A stretch of 64,000 nucleotides of DNA from Grimontia kaedaensis (GTDB lineage Bacteria > Pseudomonadota > Gammaproteobacteria > Enterobacterales > Vibrionaceae), in contig NZ_CP082276.1 in NCBI RefSeq assembly GCF_023746615.1, forward strand, positions 992,001 to 1,056,000. Direction: 5' to 3'. Position 1 is the first letter of the stretch, and each line of letters begins with the position of its first letter. The notes below the pieces were generated by a model, which worked only from the letters and a program-made list of their open reading frames with translations, was not told the DNA's origin and ran no database searches. Both the position numbers and the translations under genes were made by a program. Below, piece by piece: positions 8,065 through 16,615 of this stretch.

Positions 8065-8697
8065 TCAGTCGATAACATCCGGTTTCTTGTCTGGTTTTGC
8101 GTAGCTTAGTCGCCCTAACCTATTGGTAACGTGGTAGCTATCAAGCCCTGAAACAGCAACTGTTTCTAACGCTTCAATGTCGATATAGCCATCGTTCGCT
8201 ATCACATCGTCTTCTACCAGCACGTTATTGATTTCACCTATCACCAGCACTGTGCCATTGATTTCCAGTGTCTGCGATTCTCGCAATAGTAATGAATATT
8301 TGAGTCGACTCTCTGCGACAAAGGGAGCTTTCACTCCATCTAACCATTCAGGCGTCAGCCCAGCTTCCGTAAATTCCGAAACCAACTGTTCGTAACGGGC
8401 AGATGTTTGATGGGACTGTTTCCAGATATCAGCATTGACCTGGTTGATCGTGTACTCACCGAGTTCAAGTATGTTTTCTAGTGTGTCACGGGTGACGGTA
8501 TGAGGGCGCATGATCATGCCTACCAAAGGCGGGTTGGCCCCAATGTGGAAAACCGAACTGACTATCGCGAGATTGTGATTACCCTTTCCATCGGTTGTGC
8601 CGATAAGATTTGCACTTTTGAATCCAGAGAGACTGTTAATCAGTTTGGCACGATATCTGTCTTCGAGCTGCCCTAACTCTTCGTTGTTGAAATGCAT
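8065..8697 (-). CDS. Flavin reductase family protein (FMN-binding split barrel)
   Basis: A 210-residue protein of the flavin reductase-like, FMN-binding split-barrel family. The N-terminal part (KSANLIGTTDGKGNHNLAIV then GMIMRPHTVTRDTLENI) matches the FMN-binding region that follows the usual S-x-N pattern. Members bind FMN and reduce flavin or transfer electrons; some are partners of monooxygenases, but none is adjacent. It is transcribed alone and shares a bidirectional terminator with the RTX gene. Confidence 0.8.
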   Translation of the reverse strand: MHFNNEELGQLEDRYRAKLINSLSGFKSANLIGTTDGKGNHNLAIVSSVFHIGANPPLVGMIMRPHTVTRDTLENILELGEYTINQVNADIWKQSHQTSARYEQLVSEFTEAGLTPEWLDGVKAPFVAESRLKYSLLLRESQTLEINGTVLVIGEINNVLVEDDVIANDGYIDIEALETVAVSGLDSYHVTNRLGRLSYAKPDKKPDVID

Positions 8698-9080
8698 GAT
8701 GACCTCTTTTTGCCATAGTTGCTTTCCAATACCAGAATAACGCCCATTTCGATCAATTATTGCATCTCCAGAATTGAGCCTACCGTTATTAACCCCATAT
8801 TAACTCATAATCATGTAGGCACTGGATTTATGGACAAAATCTCTCACTTTCACCGACCACTCAGTGAAAGCTCTCAATAACAACAAAACATTCTGAAATT
8901 TACTGATTCTTATTGATTTTCCGGCTGTGTATCATGAAAGATAAACTGATGGTTTTGGCCTATCTCTGATTACGATCCACCTGTCCCAACTCGCTAAATG
9001 ATAGCGATACTCTGATCCGTATCAGCAACTAACAAAAATGCTCTCTAATATGGAGGATATTTCTCTATCTCACATCATTG
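8698..9080. other. Intergenic region, flavin reductase to PLP enzyme
   Basis: About 380 bases without a convincing gene. It contains an inverted repeat CTTTCAC ... GTGAAAG (near 8848-8870) and AT-rich sequence that probably includes the flavin reductase promoter. Confidence 0.35.
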
Positions 9081-9980
9081 TTACTGACCATACTTTCGCT
9101 GGTATCTCGGCAACATACTCTCATTGCCAATAATGCCACCTTGGTGGACATAGAGCAGCGTCTTGTCCTTGTTTTCCGGTAACCACTCGCTCAGGCATCG
9201 CCACATCAATGGGTCGTACAATAAATCAAATTCAACGCCAGTCTGTTGCAGCAGCCTTTTCCACGTTTGGTAATCGTGAAGGTACAACTTTCCAAAATGA
9301 TGCTTTGACGGCGCTTCTAAAACCGTTGGAAAGCACGACTCGCCCAGTTCTTCAAACTGCTGAACCAAATAGTCTTTCCCACCGACACAAGGGCATGTCA
9401 GTACTTCAATACCATGAGCTTTAAGATGCTTGTATAGAAATAGTGCGGTAGTGCCCGTTCCTGACGGCAACGCCACACAAACACTGTTCTCCTGTCTGGA
9501 TTGCATCCAGCTAAGGATCTCTTGCGCCAGCTTCGCGACACCCTGCTCTGCTATCGGGGAACGCCCTCCCTCCGGAACATACAAATATCCTTCACCAAGC
9601 CTGTTAGCTTGAATGTAGTCGTGAGGATGAATTGGCTCATCAGTTAACTCCGAAACCGCAATCACTTCCGCGCCCAGTTCCAACGCTATCCGATAATTTC
9701 CAACGGGACTATCTTTCAACCAATCAGGGATTCGATCAACATAAAACTCCAATTGCCAGCCTTTGATATTGGCCAACGCTGCAAGCGATAACAGCGAGTT
9801 CGCCTGCGGCGAGCCGTAACCAATCAGACGGGTAATTTTCTTTTCTTCCAGTTCCAATAGCGCCATCAATTTGCGCGCTTTGTTACCTGAAAAATGTGGG
9901 TGCAACTGGTCGTCTCGTTTAAGAAAGAAGGAAAAGCCTTCAAAGCAATGTTGCGTAACGGGTGTTTGAGAAAGTTTCAT
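9081..9980 (-). CDS. PLP-dependent D-cysteine desulfhydrase / ACC deaminase family enzyme
   Basis: A 299-residue fold-type II PLP enzyme. HFSGNKARKL carries the probable PLP lysine (Lys34), and PSGTGTTALF is the glycine-rich phosphate-binding loop. The family includes D-cysteine desulfhydrase and 1-aminocyclopropane-1-carboxylate deaminase. In marine gammaproteobacteria such proteins are usually D-cysteine desulfhydrase-like, giving pyruvate, sulfide and ammonia, but the substrate cannot be fixed from sequence. It stands alone, with the start codon followed upstream by a long non-coding stretch. Confidence 0.85.
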   Translation of the reverse strand: MKLSQTPVTQHCFEGFSFFLKRDDQLHPHFSGNKARKLMALLELEEKKITRLIGYGSPQANSLLSLAALANIKGWQLEFYVDRIPDWLKDSPVGNYRIALELGAEVIAVSELTDEPIHPHDYIQANRLGEGYLYVPEGGRSPIAEQGVAKLAQEILSWMQSRQENSVCVALPSGTGTTALFLYKHLKAHGIEVLTCPCVGGKDYLVQQFEELGESCFPTVLEAPSKHHFGKLYLHDYQTWKRLLQQTGVEFDLLYDPLMWRCLSEWLPENKDKTLLYVHQGGIIGNESMLPRYQRKYGQ

Positions 9981-10423
9981 TGATGCTGAATTTGTTTGGT
10001 GAAGGCTTCATCATACCTCAGTTTGCCCTTGCTATACCTGACACTTCTTACGAATGAACACCTTCCATCTAAACCGCAGCGATAAAATGCTTACCAAAAC
10101 AAACGTCGAACGAAGTGAAAAAGGAGTATTCGATGGTAAACGCTATGAGTAGCTATTCTACCGTTCCGTTGCGACTGCTCAGTCTACTCAAATAGGGAGA
10201 ACTTCTCCCCCTTACATCTTACTGTTCCAAATTAATGCCTACTCTTTTTGTCTTCCTTACAAATAAATACCATATAATCTTGACAATATTCGCTTTCACT
10301 CGTAGCACTTTCAAAAATTAACTTGATCAGTTTCAAAGTAGCCAAATAAATATCAATGCAATCAATCTCTAAGACTACTATCAAAATGAAACCAAACAGG
10401 GTGTTCAATAAAAAGGTGACAAT
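9981..10423. other. Intergenic region with a candidate short peptide
   Basis: About 440 bases. It holds one short reading frame with a strong ribosome-binding site (10133-10195), followed by a small hairpin GGGAGAA-C-TTCTCCC near 10196-10210 without a T run. The remainder is AT-rich and probably includes the promoter of the cytochrome c-domain gene. Confidence 0.4.
10133..10195 (+). CDS. Candidate 20-residue peptide
   Basis: ATG at 10133 lies 7 bases after AAGGAG, and the frame runs 20 codons to a TAG. The sequence begins MVNAMSSYSTVPLRLL and ends LSLLK. It has no recognised family. The strong ribosome-binding site is the only support; it could be a leader peptide or a chance frame. Confidence 0.3.
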   Translation: MVNAMSSYSTVPLRLLSLLK

Positions 10424-11245
10424 ATGTTCAGGTTCGTTTTTGCAATATTGCTAGGTTTTATTTCGTTCCAAAGTTCAGCAGATGACCGAAAGTTAGAATT
10501 CATTCTCAAAGATGGACAGCAGGTACTCTTTGAGAAAACAGTAGGCATTGATCAGATGCAAGCATCAGCAGCTCAGCGCTCACTGTCGTTTCAGTCTCCC
10601 GTTTACAACAAGCCAATGACCTACGAAGCTCTATCCTTTAAAGATGTTGCAAGTCTGGCAGGCGTTGACTTCAGCAAAGTAGAAGAGATCAAGTTTGTAG
10701 CATTAGATGGATTTGTGGCAACTTGGACCAAAGGCACAACGAAAAGCCCGTTGGTCGTGGTGACTGGCGAGCAAGGTACTGAAGGAAAGTTCACCGACAT
10801 TGGTGAAGGCAAAGAAACGCTCAATCCTGGACCTTTTTACGTCATGACAACAGACCCAAAAGAATACAATAATTGGATATGGCCTTTTCAGGTTTATAAG
10901 ATAGCATTCAATTATCAAGCACCAAAGCCAGATTATTATCCTACGGGTGCAGAAGATCTGCCAATTATTATGGCGGGATACAATGCATTCAAATCAACAT
11001 GTATTTCATGTCATTCAATTAACTTAGAGGGCGGTGATATAGGCCCGGAATTAAATATCCCTAAAAACATTACAGAGTATAGGGATATTGAATATTTAAA
11101 GGCATTTATTAAGAACCCGAACTCATATCGGGCCAAATCTAGAATGCTGAAGTTTGAACACCTATCTGACCAGCAATTGAATGAGCTCATCGAATATATG
11201 GCTTATATGGGCTCTTTGAAAATGCTTGATAAGATTAACGAGTAA
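10424..11245 (+). CDS. Periplasmic cytochrome c-domain protein
   Basis: A 273-residue exported protein. Residues 1-19 form a signal peptide. Residues 20-165 resemble the oxidoreductase molybdopterin-binding-type fold (VEEIKFVALDGF), but no cofactor cysteine is evident. Residues 180-265 are a class I cytochrome c domain with the heme motif CISCH at 193-197 and a probable axial Met near residue 241. It probably moves electrons in the periplasm; partners are not encoded nearby. AAGGTGA precedes the ATG. It is followed by a hairpin shared with the convergent redoxin gene. Confidence 0.75.
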   Translation: MFRFVFAILLGFISFQSSADDRKLEFILKDGQQVLFEKTVGIDQMQASAAQRSLSFQSPVYNKPMTYEALSFKDVASLAGVDFSKVEEIKFVALDGFVATWTKGTTKSPLVVVTGEQGTEGKFTDIGEGKETLNPGPFYVMTTDPKEYNNWIWPFQVYKIAFNYQAPKPDYYPTGAEDLPIIMAGYNAFKSTCISCHSINLEGGDIGPELNIPKNITEYRDIEYLKAFIKNPNSYRAKSRMLKFEHLSDQQLNELIEYMAYMGSLKMLDKINE

Positions 11246-11251
11246 AACCAA

Positions 11252-11276
11252 AAGAGCCGACCACGTGTCGGCTCTT
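11252..11276. terminator. Hairpin between the cytochrome c-domain and redoxin genes
   Basis: AAGAGCCGAC and GTCGGCTCTT form a perfect 10-bp stem over a CACGT loop. Read on the minus strand it is followed by TTGGTTTT, so it best serves the redoxin gene. Confidence 0.75.
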
Positions 11277-11294
11277 AACTTCAGGTAGTTTGAC

Positions 11295-11870
11295 TTACAC
11301 CTTACAACCATACTCGTCACACCCATAGCGATCATCGACAGCCTTACCGTCCTGGCGACGAGTGCTCACAGTCTCACTTGCTGCCTCAGCGTTTGCTCTT
11401 TCTTCCAGCAATGAACCAATGAGCCCACCCACCTGCAAATCGCTCAGCATACCAAAATGGTTTACCCTGAGTTTTCCATGCTGATCCAGAATGAGAAGCG
11501 TCGGCGTTCCACCAAACTGATAACGGTCCATGGTCTTTGGGATTGGGTTGTACTCACTCGGTTGATCAATCGCTACGGGAAACTTAATACGATATTCATG
11601 GATAAACGCTCGCAATGCATCAGGGGTCATCACATCGTGATGCTCAAAAACAGAATGCAGACCAATGACCTGAACGCCTAAGTCTGAGAATGTGCTCTGA
11701 ATGTTCTTTGCCAGTGGCAGTCCATGAGAAATACAACCAGGGCACAGCATTTGAAATACATAGATGACAACGACTTTCCCCAGATATTCATTAAGTTCGA
11801 TGGGTCGCTCCGTATTCAACCATTCACTAGCGGTCAGCTTGAAAGTCTGACCGGATAATACACTCGACAT
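11295..11870 (-). CDS. Thioredoxin-fold redoxin (AhpC/TSA-like)
   Basis: A 191-residue cytoplasmic protein with a thioredoxin/peroxiredoxin fold. MLCPGC places a CxxC pair at Cys43 and Cys46, and [13 protein letters not shown] contains the cis-Pro loop. It resembles TlpA/AhpC-like redoxins, but no signal peptide is seen. The C-terminus carries an extra cysteine pair (Cys184 and Cys189, in [10 protein letters not shown]) that could act as a resolving or metal-binding site. The redox partner is unknown. Confidence 0.8.
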   Translation of the reverse strand: MSSVLSGQTFKLTASEWLNTERPIELNEYLGKVVVIYVFQMLCPGCISHGLPLAKNIQSTFSDLGVQVIGLHSVFEHHDVMTPDALRAFIHEYRIKFPVAIDQPSEYNPIPKTMDRYQFGGTPTLLILDQHGKLRVNHFGMLSDLQVGGLIGSLLEERANAEAASETVSTRRQDGKAVDDRYGCDEYGCKV

Positions 11871-11991
11871 ATCTTCCTCTCATCAATATTGGTTTCGATA
11901 CGAAACTAATATATCTTTCTACAGATACTCACGTCAAGTTTACTTTGGTTGTCCGATATCTCAGGAGTATCATTCTCGCGCAGCAACTTCA

Positions 11992-12633
11992 GTGAAAAAG
12001 ACCATGAACTATTTCGAGTCCCCTTTTGTCGGTAAGCCCATCGCCGAGCAGATTACCAATCCAAATATTATCGTAGGCAGACATAGTTACTACTCGGGTT
12101 ATTACCATGGGCACAACTTTGATGACTGCGCCCGTTACCTGATACATAACCGCGACGATGTCGACAAACTGATTATCGGTAACTTCTGCTCCGTAGGCTC
12201 CGGCGCTGTATTTATGATGGCGGGCAACCAAGGTCACAGATCGGACTGGGTCAGTACCTTCCCCTTTTTCTATCAGGACAATGAGAACTTTGCCGGTGCC
12301 GAAGACGGTTTCAGCCGTGCGGGAGATACTGTGATTGGTAATGATGTGTGGATAGGTTCAGAAGCCATGATTATGGCAGGCGTGAACATTGGAGACGGCG
12401 CCATCATCGCCAGCCGTGCTTTGGTGACGAAAGACGTCGCACCTTACGAAGTGGTGGGCTCTAACCCTGCTAAACACATCAAATTCCGGTTCGGTGAGGC
12501 TGAAATTCAAATGCTACTAGAAATGCAGTGGTGGAACTGGAGCGATGAACAACTGAAGGGCTGTATGGATTTGATCTGCTCTTCAGAGATTGAGGGGCTA
12601 TACAAATACTGGCAGACAAGTGTTTCCGAGTAG
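11992..12633 (+). CDS. catB: CatB-type xenobiotic O-acetyltransferase
   Basis: A hexapeptide-repeat (left-handed beta-helix) acetyltransferase of the CatB type, 209-213 residues. Family motifs include [29 protein letters not shown] (catalytic His, residue 78 counting from ATG 12004) and [13 protein letters not shown]. CatB enzymes acetylate chloramphenicol; chromosomal Vibrio homologues are common and not always resistance determinants. GTG at 11992 and ATG at 12004 are both possible starts; the shorter form matches the usual MNYFESPF beginning. No attC site or integron gene was seen nearby, so it looks resident. Confidence 0.88.
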   Translation: MKKTMNYFESPFVGKPIAEQITNPNIIVGRHSYYSGYYHGHNFDDCARYLIHNRDDVDKLIIGNFCSVGSGAVFMMAGNQGHRSDWVSTFPFFYQDNENFAGAEDGFSRAGDTVIGNDVWIGSEAMIMAGVNIGDGAIIASRALVTKDVAPYEVVGSNPAKHIKFRFGEAEIQMLLEMQWWNWSDEQLKGCMDLICSSEIEGLYKYWQTSVSE

Positions 12634-12647
12634 ACTTTTAATGCGTT

Positions 12648-12665
12648 AGGGCGACAAGTCGCCCT
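12648..12665. terminator. Hairpin between catB and phnP
   Basis: AGGGCGAC and GTCGCCCT form a tight hairpin between the convergent catB and phnP stops, without a clear T run on either side. Confidence 0.5.
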
Positions 12666-13423
12666 TATATCTCCATCCCTTCCCTACCTATTTCCATCCA
12701 ATCAGGGATATCGTTATCCATTAACCAACAATCAAGCTCATGGCCGATATGAGTGATGATGAGTTCTTTCGGTTGCAGCTTTTCATAAACCTGGCGAGCT
12801 ACTTCAACGTTCCCATGGTTTGATCCCTCATGTTCAGGCGGAAACGAACAATCAAGAATCAACGCGTCCAATTGAGTTAGTGAGGCAAGGAAATCAAGTG
12901 TTTGGGCTGGTAACCCGTCGGTATCAGTCAGATACGCGATACTCTTTGGCCCATATTCCAGCAGGTAACCCACTGTCGGCCTGGAGTGTTTAAGTTGAAG
13001 CGGGGTGACGCGAAGCCCATTAATATTCACCACATCGCCATGATTCATCTCTGGCAGGAACCTGAGGCAACCTGAGTGCTTGAGAAGATCCGCGCAGCCT
13101 TGTTCGTCGTCCGGACACCACACAGGAATAGGAGAGGGCTTGCCCCATCTCAAATGAAAAAGCCCTTGTACATGATCAACGTGGAAATGGGTCAGCAGGA
13201 AGCCATGGTAAGTACCCGCAGGAAAACGTTCATGTAAATCCATCAGGCCTGCATCAATTAATAATCTCTCCCGGGCGCTTCCTTTTCCCCATTCTACCAT
13301 GGCAGAACAGGGTTTTCGTTCAAATGCAGTGTGTTCTATGGCTCTTTGACATGCGGCACATTCACATCCATACAGGGGAACCCCCCCTGCCGCCCCTGTT
13401 CCTAGCAAGGTCACTCGTAACAT
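12665..13423 (-). CDS. phnP: PhnP phosphoribosyl 1,2-cyclic phosphate phosphodiesterase
   Basis: About 252 residues, equal to E. coli PhnP, a metallo-beta-lactamase-fold phosphodiesterase that opens 5-phosphoribosyl 1,2-cyclic phosphate after C-P lyase action. HFHVDH at residues 79-84 binds the catalytic metals, and Cys20, Cys22 and Cys25 (GCECAAC) match the structural zinc site of PhnP. The ATG at 13423, with GGAAG just upstream, gives the family length; an in-frame start at 13477 would run through a terminator hairpin. It is the last gene of the phn locus and lies just beyond that terminator. Confidence 0.95.
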   Translation of the reverse strand: MLRVTLLGTGAAGGVPLYGCECAACQRAIEHTAFERKPCSAMVEWGKGSARERLLIDAGLMDLHERFPAGTYHGFLLTHFHVDHVQGLFHLRWGKPSPIPVWCPDDEQGCADLLKHSGCLRFLPEMNHGDVVNINGLRVTPLQLKHSRPTVGYLLEYGPKSIAYLTDTDGLPAQTLDFLASLTQLDALILDCSFPPEHEGSNHGNVEVARQVYEKLQPKELIITHIGHELDCWLMDNDIPDWMEIGREGMEI

Positions 13424-13439
13424 TAGTTCTTCCATGCAC

Positions 13440-13465
13440 AAAAAAGTTGGGTCTCTACCCAACTT
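13440..13465 (-). terminator. Intrinsic terminator just upstream of phnP
   Basis: On the minus strand AAGTTGGGT pairs with ACCCAACTT over a 4-base loop, followed by a T run (forward-strand A run 13440-13445). It sits between the acetyltransferase stop and the phnP start, so phnP expression would need readthrough or a separate signal. Confidence 0.8.
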
Positions 13466-13487
13466 TATACCCTTCAAATTATGACAG

Positions 13488-14150
13488 TCAGTGGCGCTTC
13501 TCTACTGCTTCAAGAAAGGCTTCGGCACTTTGCTGAAAGTAAGGAAAATACTGCCTGATTTTCTCTTCCGGCCAATCCCACCAGCATAGGCGTTCCAGCT
13601 TTTTCGCGGTTTCTATATTTTCAAACCTTGGCCGCAACGTCTTCGCTGGATTACCAACCACAATGGTATAGCTTTCCACATTTTTGGTGACCACACTGCC
13701 TGCGCCGATAATCGCACCATCTCCGACGCTGACGCCGGGGAGGATTATTGCACCATGCCCAATCCAGACATCATTCCCAATCGTTACACGGTTTTCCGCC
13801 CGCCAGTTAAATACCTCTGCATCCTTGCCCGAGCCGCCCTCTTGGAGATCTTCCATTCCATATTTTCCAGGTCGATAGGTAAAGTGATGCAAAGTCGGAC
13901 GCCACCAAGGGTGGTTGCCAGGATTAATTCGAACCTTTGAAGCAATCGATGTGAACTTACCAATTTCAGTATTCGCCACTTCACTGTCGGGACCACTATA
14001 GCTGAAGTCTTGCAGTGCAACATGTTCCAATAGTGTACGTTCGCCGACTTCAGTCCATCGCCCGAGCACCGAGTCAGTTACCACAGCATCGCGACAAATT
14101 GTTGTCTCTTCATGCAAAGTGCGATTTGTGTCAATGTGATGCTCATCCAT
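13488..14150 (-). CDS. Phosphonate-locus hexapeptide acetyltransferase
   Basis: A 220-residue left-handed beta-helix protein with hexapeptide motifs ([18 protein letters not shown]) and the LbH_XAT-type NHPWW and YRPGKYG segments. It matches the transferase family found embedded in phn operons (phosphonate metabolism hexapeptide proteins). The substrate is unknown; by position it may acetylate an aminoalkylphosphonate, a role played by the unrelated GNAT enzyme PhnO in E. coli (inference). It overlaps phnN by 8 bases, so it is translated as part of the operon, and an intrinsic terminator follows it. Confidence 0.88.
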   Translation of the reverse strand: MDEHHIDTNRTLHEETTICRDAVVTDSVLGRWTEVGERTLLEHVALQDFSYSGPDSEVANTEIGKFTSIASKVRINPGNHPWWRPTLHHFTYRPGKYGMEDLQEGGSGKDAEVFNWRAENRVTIGNDVWIGHGAIILPGVSVGDGAIIGAGSVVTKNVESYTIVVGNPAKTLRPRFENIETAKKLERLCWWDWPEEKIRQYFPYFQQSAEAFLEAVEKRH

Positions 14151-14718
14151 GGTGATTGCCTCCGTTTTCCTTACAGAGTGCGATATCTAATTGACCAGCA
14201 AACTGAGCGACGGTGTCTTCAAGTTTCCCGCTGTTGTTGAGATGAATCGCATCGGCCGGGCGCACTTCATCATACTGAATGGCGCGTTCCAATCGCCGCG
14301 CAATGTCTTCTACGCTTTCTCTGCCACGGGCTTCAAGGCGTTCTCTAAGTGCATCAGGGTTGACTGAGATCCATACGACTTCCAGCTGTTCTCCAAATAC
14401 CCCTCTGGCAAAGGGCAGATACGCGCGAGAACCATTCACCATCACATCCATGCCCGACGCCAACCAAGTTTCCACTTCACGCCCCACCCCATAGCGAAGT
14501 CCGTTCGCTCGCCAGTGCATCGAAAACAGTTCTTGCTTGATACGAAGATCAAATTCGTCATCCGACAAGGCAACGTGGTTTTCACTGCCAGCCGAAGCGG
14601 GTCGTGTAATGTATCGATGTGCCACCATCAACTTGTGGCAGAAGCGCTCTCTGGCGGCATTGATCAGCGAATCTTTCCCTGCCCCAGAAGCACCAAGCAC
14701 GTAAAACAGCTTTGCCAT
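14143..14718 (-). CDS. phnN: PhnN ribose 1,5-bisphosphate phosphokinase
   Basis: About 191 residues, close to E. coli PhnN (185). It converts ribose 1,5-bisphosphate to PRPP with ATP, salvaging the ribose carried through the C-P lyase pathway. The P-loop GASGAGKDS lies at residues 9-17 and the guanylate kinase-like fold is evident from SMHWRANGLRYGVG. The ATG at 14718 follows GGAG with 6-base spacing; longer in-frame starts overlap phnM. Confidence 0.93.
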   Translation of the reverse strand: MAKLFYVLGASGAGKDSLINAARERFCHKLMVAHRYITRPASAGSENHVALSDDEFDLRIKQELFSMHWRANGLRYGVGREVETWLASGMDVMVNGSRAYLPFARGVFGEQLEVVWISVNPDALRERLEARGRESVEDIARRLERAIQYDEVRPADAIHLNNSGKLEDTVAQFAGQLDIALCKENGGNHHG

Positions 14719-14732
14719 TTTCATCTCCTGTT

Positions 14733-15869
14733 TTAGAACACGCGACGCCCCTGACGCCAAACCTGCTGCACATAAGGCTGCTCGTAATGATGCTCCACCA
14801 GTAACAAATCTGCCCGCATTCCCTCTTTGATGATGCCGCGATCTGAAAGACTAAGCGCCGACGCTGGGTTACGTGTCGCCAGGCAAGTCGCCGAGGCCAG
14901 ATCCAGTGCATTGCGGTCATCATCTGCAAGACGGAAAACCGCATCCAACAAACTGCCAGGGAAATAATCAGACGATAATGCATCTAACACGCCCAACGAC
15001 GCCAGCTCATGCGCTGCTACATTGCCTGAGTGCGAGCCACCACGAACGACGTTGGGTGCCCCCATCATGACTTTCAGACCAAGTTCGTGGGAGCGTTGTG
15101 CCGCTTCAACGGTAGTAGGGAATTCCGCCAACACCAGTCCCAATGCACGGGATTCTTCAACATGGGCACGGGTCGCATCGTCGTGGCTTGCAAGAGGGAT
15201 ATTTTTCTCATGGCAAAGGCTCGCAATCGCTCGTCGGTTTAGGTCTGACCATATCGCGGACTTTTCACGCTGGTCCTGTTCGAATGCGGCCATCTCTTCG
15301 TCATTGAGGTTGTATTTACCCTGATAGTACTCGTAATACTTGATGAGATTCACGAACTGACGCTGACCCGGAGAGTGGTCCATCAGGGACACCATATGAG
15401 TCTGATCCAAGTCGAGATAAAGCTTAGCTAAATCAACCGTCGTCTCATGGGGCAACTCACAACGGATATGAACAAAATGCTCAGCGCGATTCAGACCTCT
15501 TTCGCCACTTTGAACAATGGTATTAATCATCTTGTCGAGGTTATCCTGACGATGACCACCATCGCGCACATCACCGACTGCAATCGCATCCAAAACCGTT
15601 GTGATACCGGCTCCGATAAGTTGAGCATCATGCGCTGCCATGGCCGAGAATGCAGGCCAGCTGACCTTTGGTCGCGGCGTGAAGTACTTTTCCAGATTGT
15701 CGGTATGCAGCTCAATTAGCCCAGGCATCAACCATCCTTGATTGCCATCTACTGCTCCTGGCTGATAGCTGGGCGAATCAGACATGGCGCGAATAATGCC
15801 GTTCTCAACTTCTAACGAGCCATTAACGACTTCGTCTTCCAACACCAGTTGAACATTGGTAATGATCAT
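14733..15869 (-). CDS. phnM: PhnM ribophosphonate triphosphate diphosphatase
   Basis: 378 residues, the same length as E. coli PhnM. This amidohydrolase-superfamily enzyme removes diphosphate from alpha-D-ribose 1-methylphosphonate 5-triphosphate to give the C-P lyase substrate. The metal-binding IELHTDNLEKYFTPRP (His55, Asp57), SHDDAT and SSDYFPGSLLDA segments are all present. It is spaced 15 bases from phnL and 14 bases from phnN within the operon. Confidence 0.96.
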   Translation of the reverse strand: MIITNVQLVLEDEVVNGSLEVENGIIRAMSDSPSYQPGAVDGNQGWLMPGLIELHTDNLEKYFTPRPKVSWPAFSAMAAHDAQLIGAGITTVLDAIAVGDVRDGGHRQDNLDKMINTIVQSGERGLNRAEHFVHIRCELPHETTVDLAKLYLDLDQTHMVSLMDHSPGQRQFVNLIKYYEYYQGKYNLNDEEMAAFEQDQREKSAIWSDLNRRAIASLCHEKNIPLASHDDATRAHVEESRALGLVLAEFPTTVEAAQRSHELGLKVMMGAPNVVRGGSHSGNVAAHELASLGVLDALSSDYFPGSLLDAVFRLADDDRNALDLASATCLATRNPASALSLSDRGIIKEGMRADLLLVEHHYEQPYVQQVWRQGRRVF

Positions 15870-15884
15870 TGTCGCTTCCTTCCC

Positions 15885-16607
15885 TCAAGCCAGTTTCAAT
15901 GTAGCGGTTGAAATGTCGTAGAACTTATCTGCCACTTGCTGGCGAACATATTCGTCGTGGAATATGCCAACAATCGCGGCGCCCCGTTGCTTAGCTTCCA
16001 GAATGAGTTCAATCACGACATCACGGTTCTTCTCATCCAGTGATGCCGTCGGTTCATCCAGCAACAGAATAGGTGATTCAACGATAAATCCGCGGGCAAT
16101 GTTCACTCGTTGCTGTTCACCACCAGAAAATGTCGCGGGTGCCAAATGCCATAGGTGTTCAGGCACGTTGAGTCGTTTCAACAAAATCCCGGCCTTTTGC
16201 TGTGATGTTACTTTGCATTCCCCTTGTTCCACCAAAGGTTGCGCAACTACATCCAGTGCACTGATTCGGGGAATAACACGCAGAAACTGGCTCACCCAAC
16301 CCAAGGTGTTTTTGCGAACATCCAGAATGTCGCCGGGCAGCGCACTGGCAATATCCACCCAATGCTCGCCTTGCGTTGTATTTTGGTGTCGTACCTTAAT
16401 TTCGCCGTTATCGACAAGGTAATTCGCATATAGCGCGCGGAGTAAAGTACTCTTCCCTGCACCCGAACGACCCAGCAGTACAACGCATTCCCCTTTGTCG
16501 ACAGAGAAGCTAGAGTCGGCAAGCACGGAGAGCTTCGCACTGCCTTGATTGTGAAGAACGAAAGTCTTACTGACATTCGACACGCTTAACATGGTTGTGT
16601 TTGTCAT
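15885..16607 (-). CDS. phnL: PhnL C-P lyase complex ABC-type ATPase
   Basis: 240 residues. An ABC ATPase without a cognate permease, part of the C-P lyase complex with PhnG, H, I, J and K. Walker [10 protein letters not shown], signature [14 protein letters not shown] and Walker [13 protein letters not shown] are intact. It is separated from phnK by 8 bases. PhnL is required for phosphonate triphosphate formation and associates with the PhnK dimer on the core complex in studied systems. Confidence 0.95.
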   Translation of the reverse strand: MTNTTMLSVSNVSKTFVLHNQGSAKLSVLADSSFSVDKGECVVLLGRSGAGKSTLLRALYANYLVDNGEIKVRHQNTTQGEHWVDIASALPGDILDVRKNTLGWVSQFLRVIPRISALDVVAQPLVEQGECKVTSQQKAGILLKRLNVPEHLWHLAPATFSGGEQQRVNIARGFIVESPILLLDEPTASLDEKNRDVVIELILEAKQRGAAIVGIFHDEYVRQQVADKFYDISTATLKLA

Positions 16608-16615
16608 GGTCTTCC

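Noticed and set aside
11992..12633. catB as an integron cassette
   Set aside because: No attC-like site, integrase or other cassette genes are nearby, and base composition looks like the neighbours.
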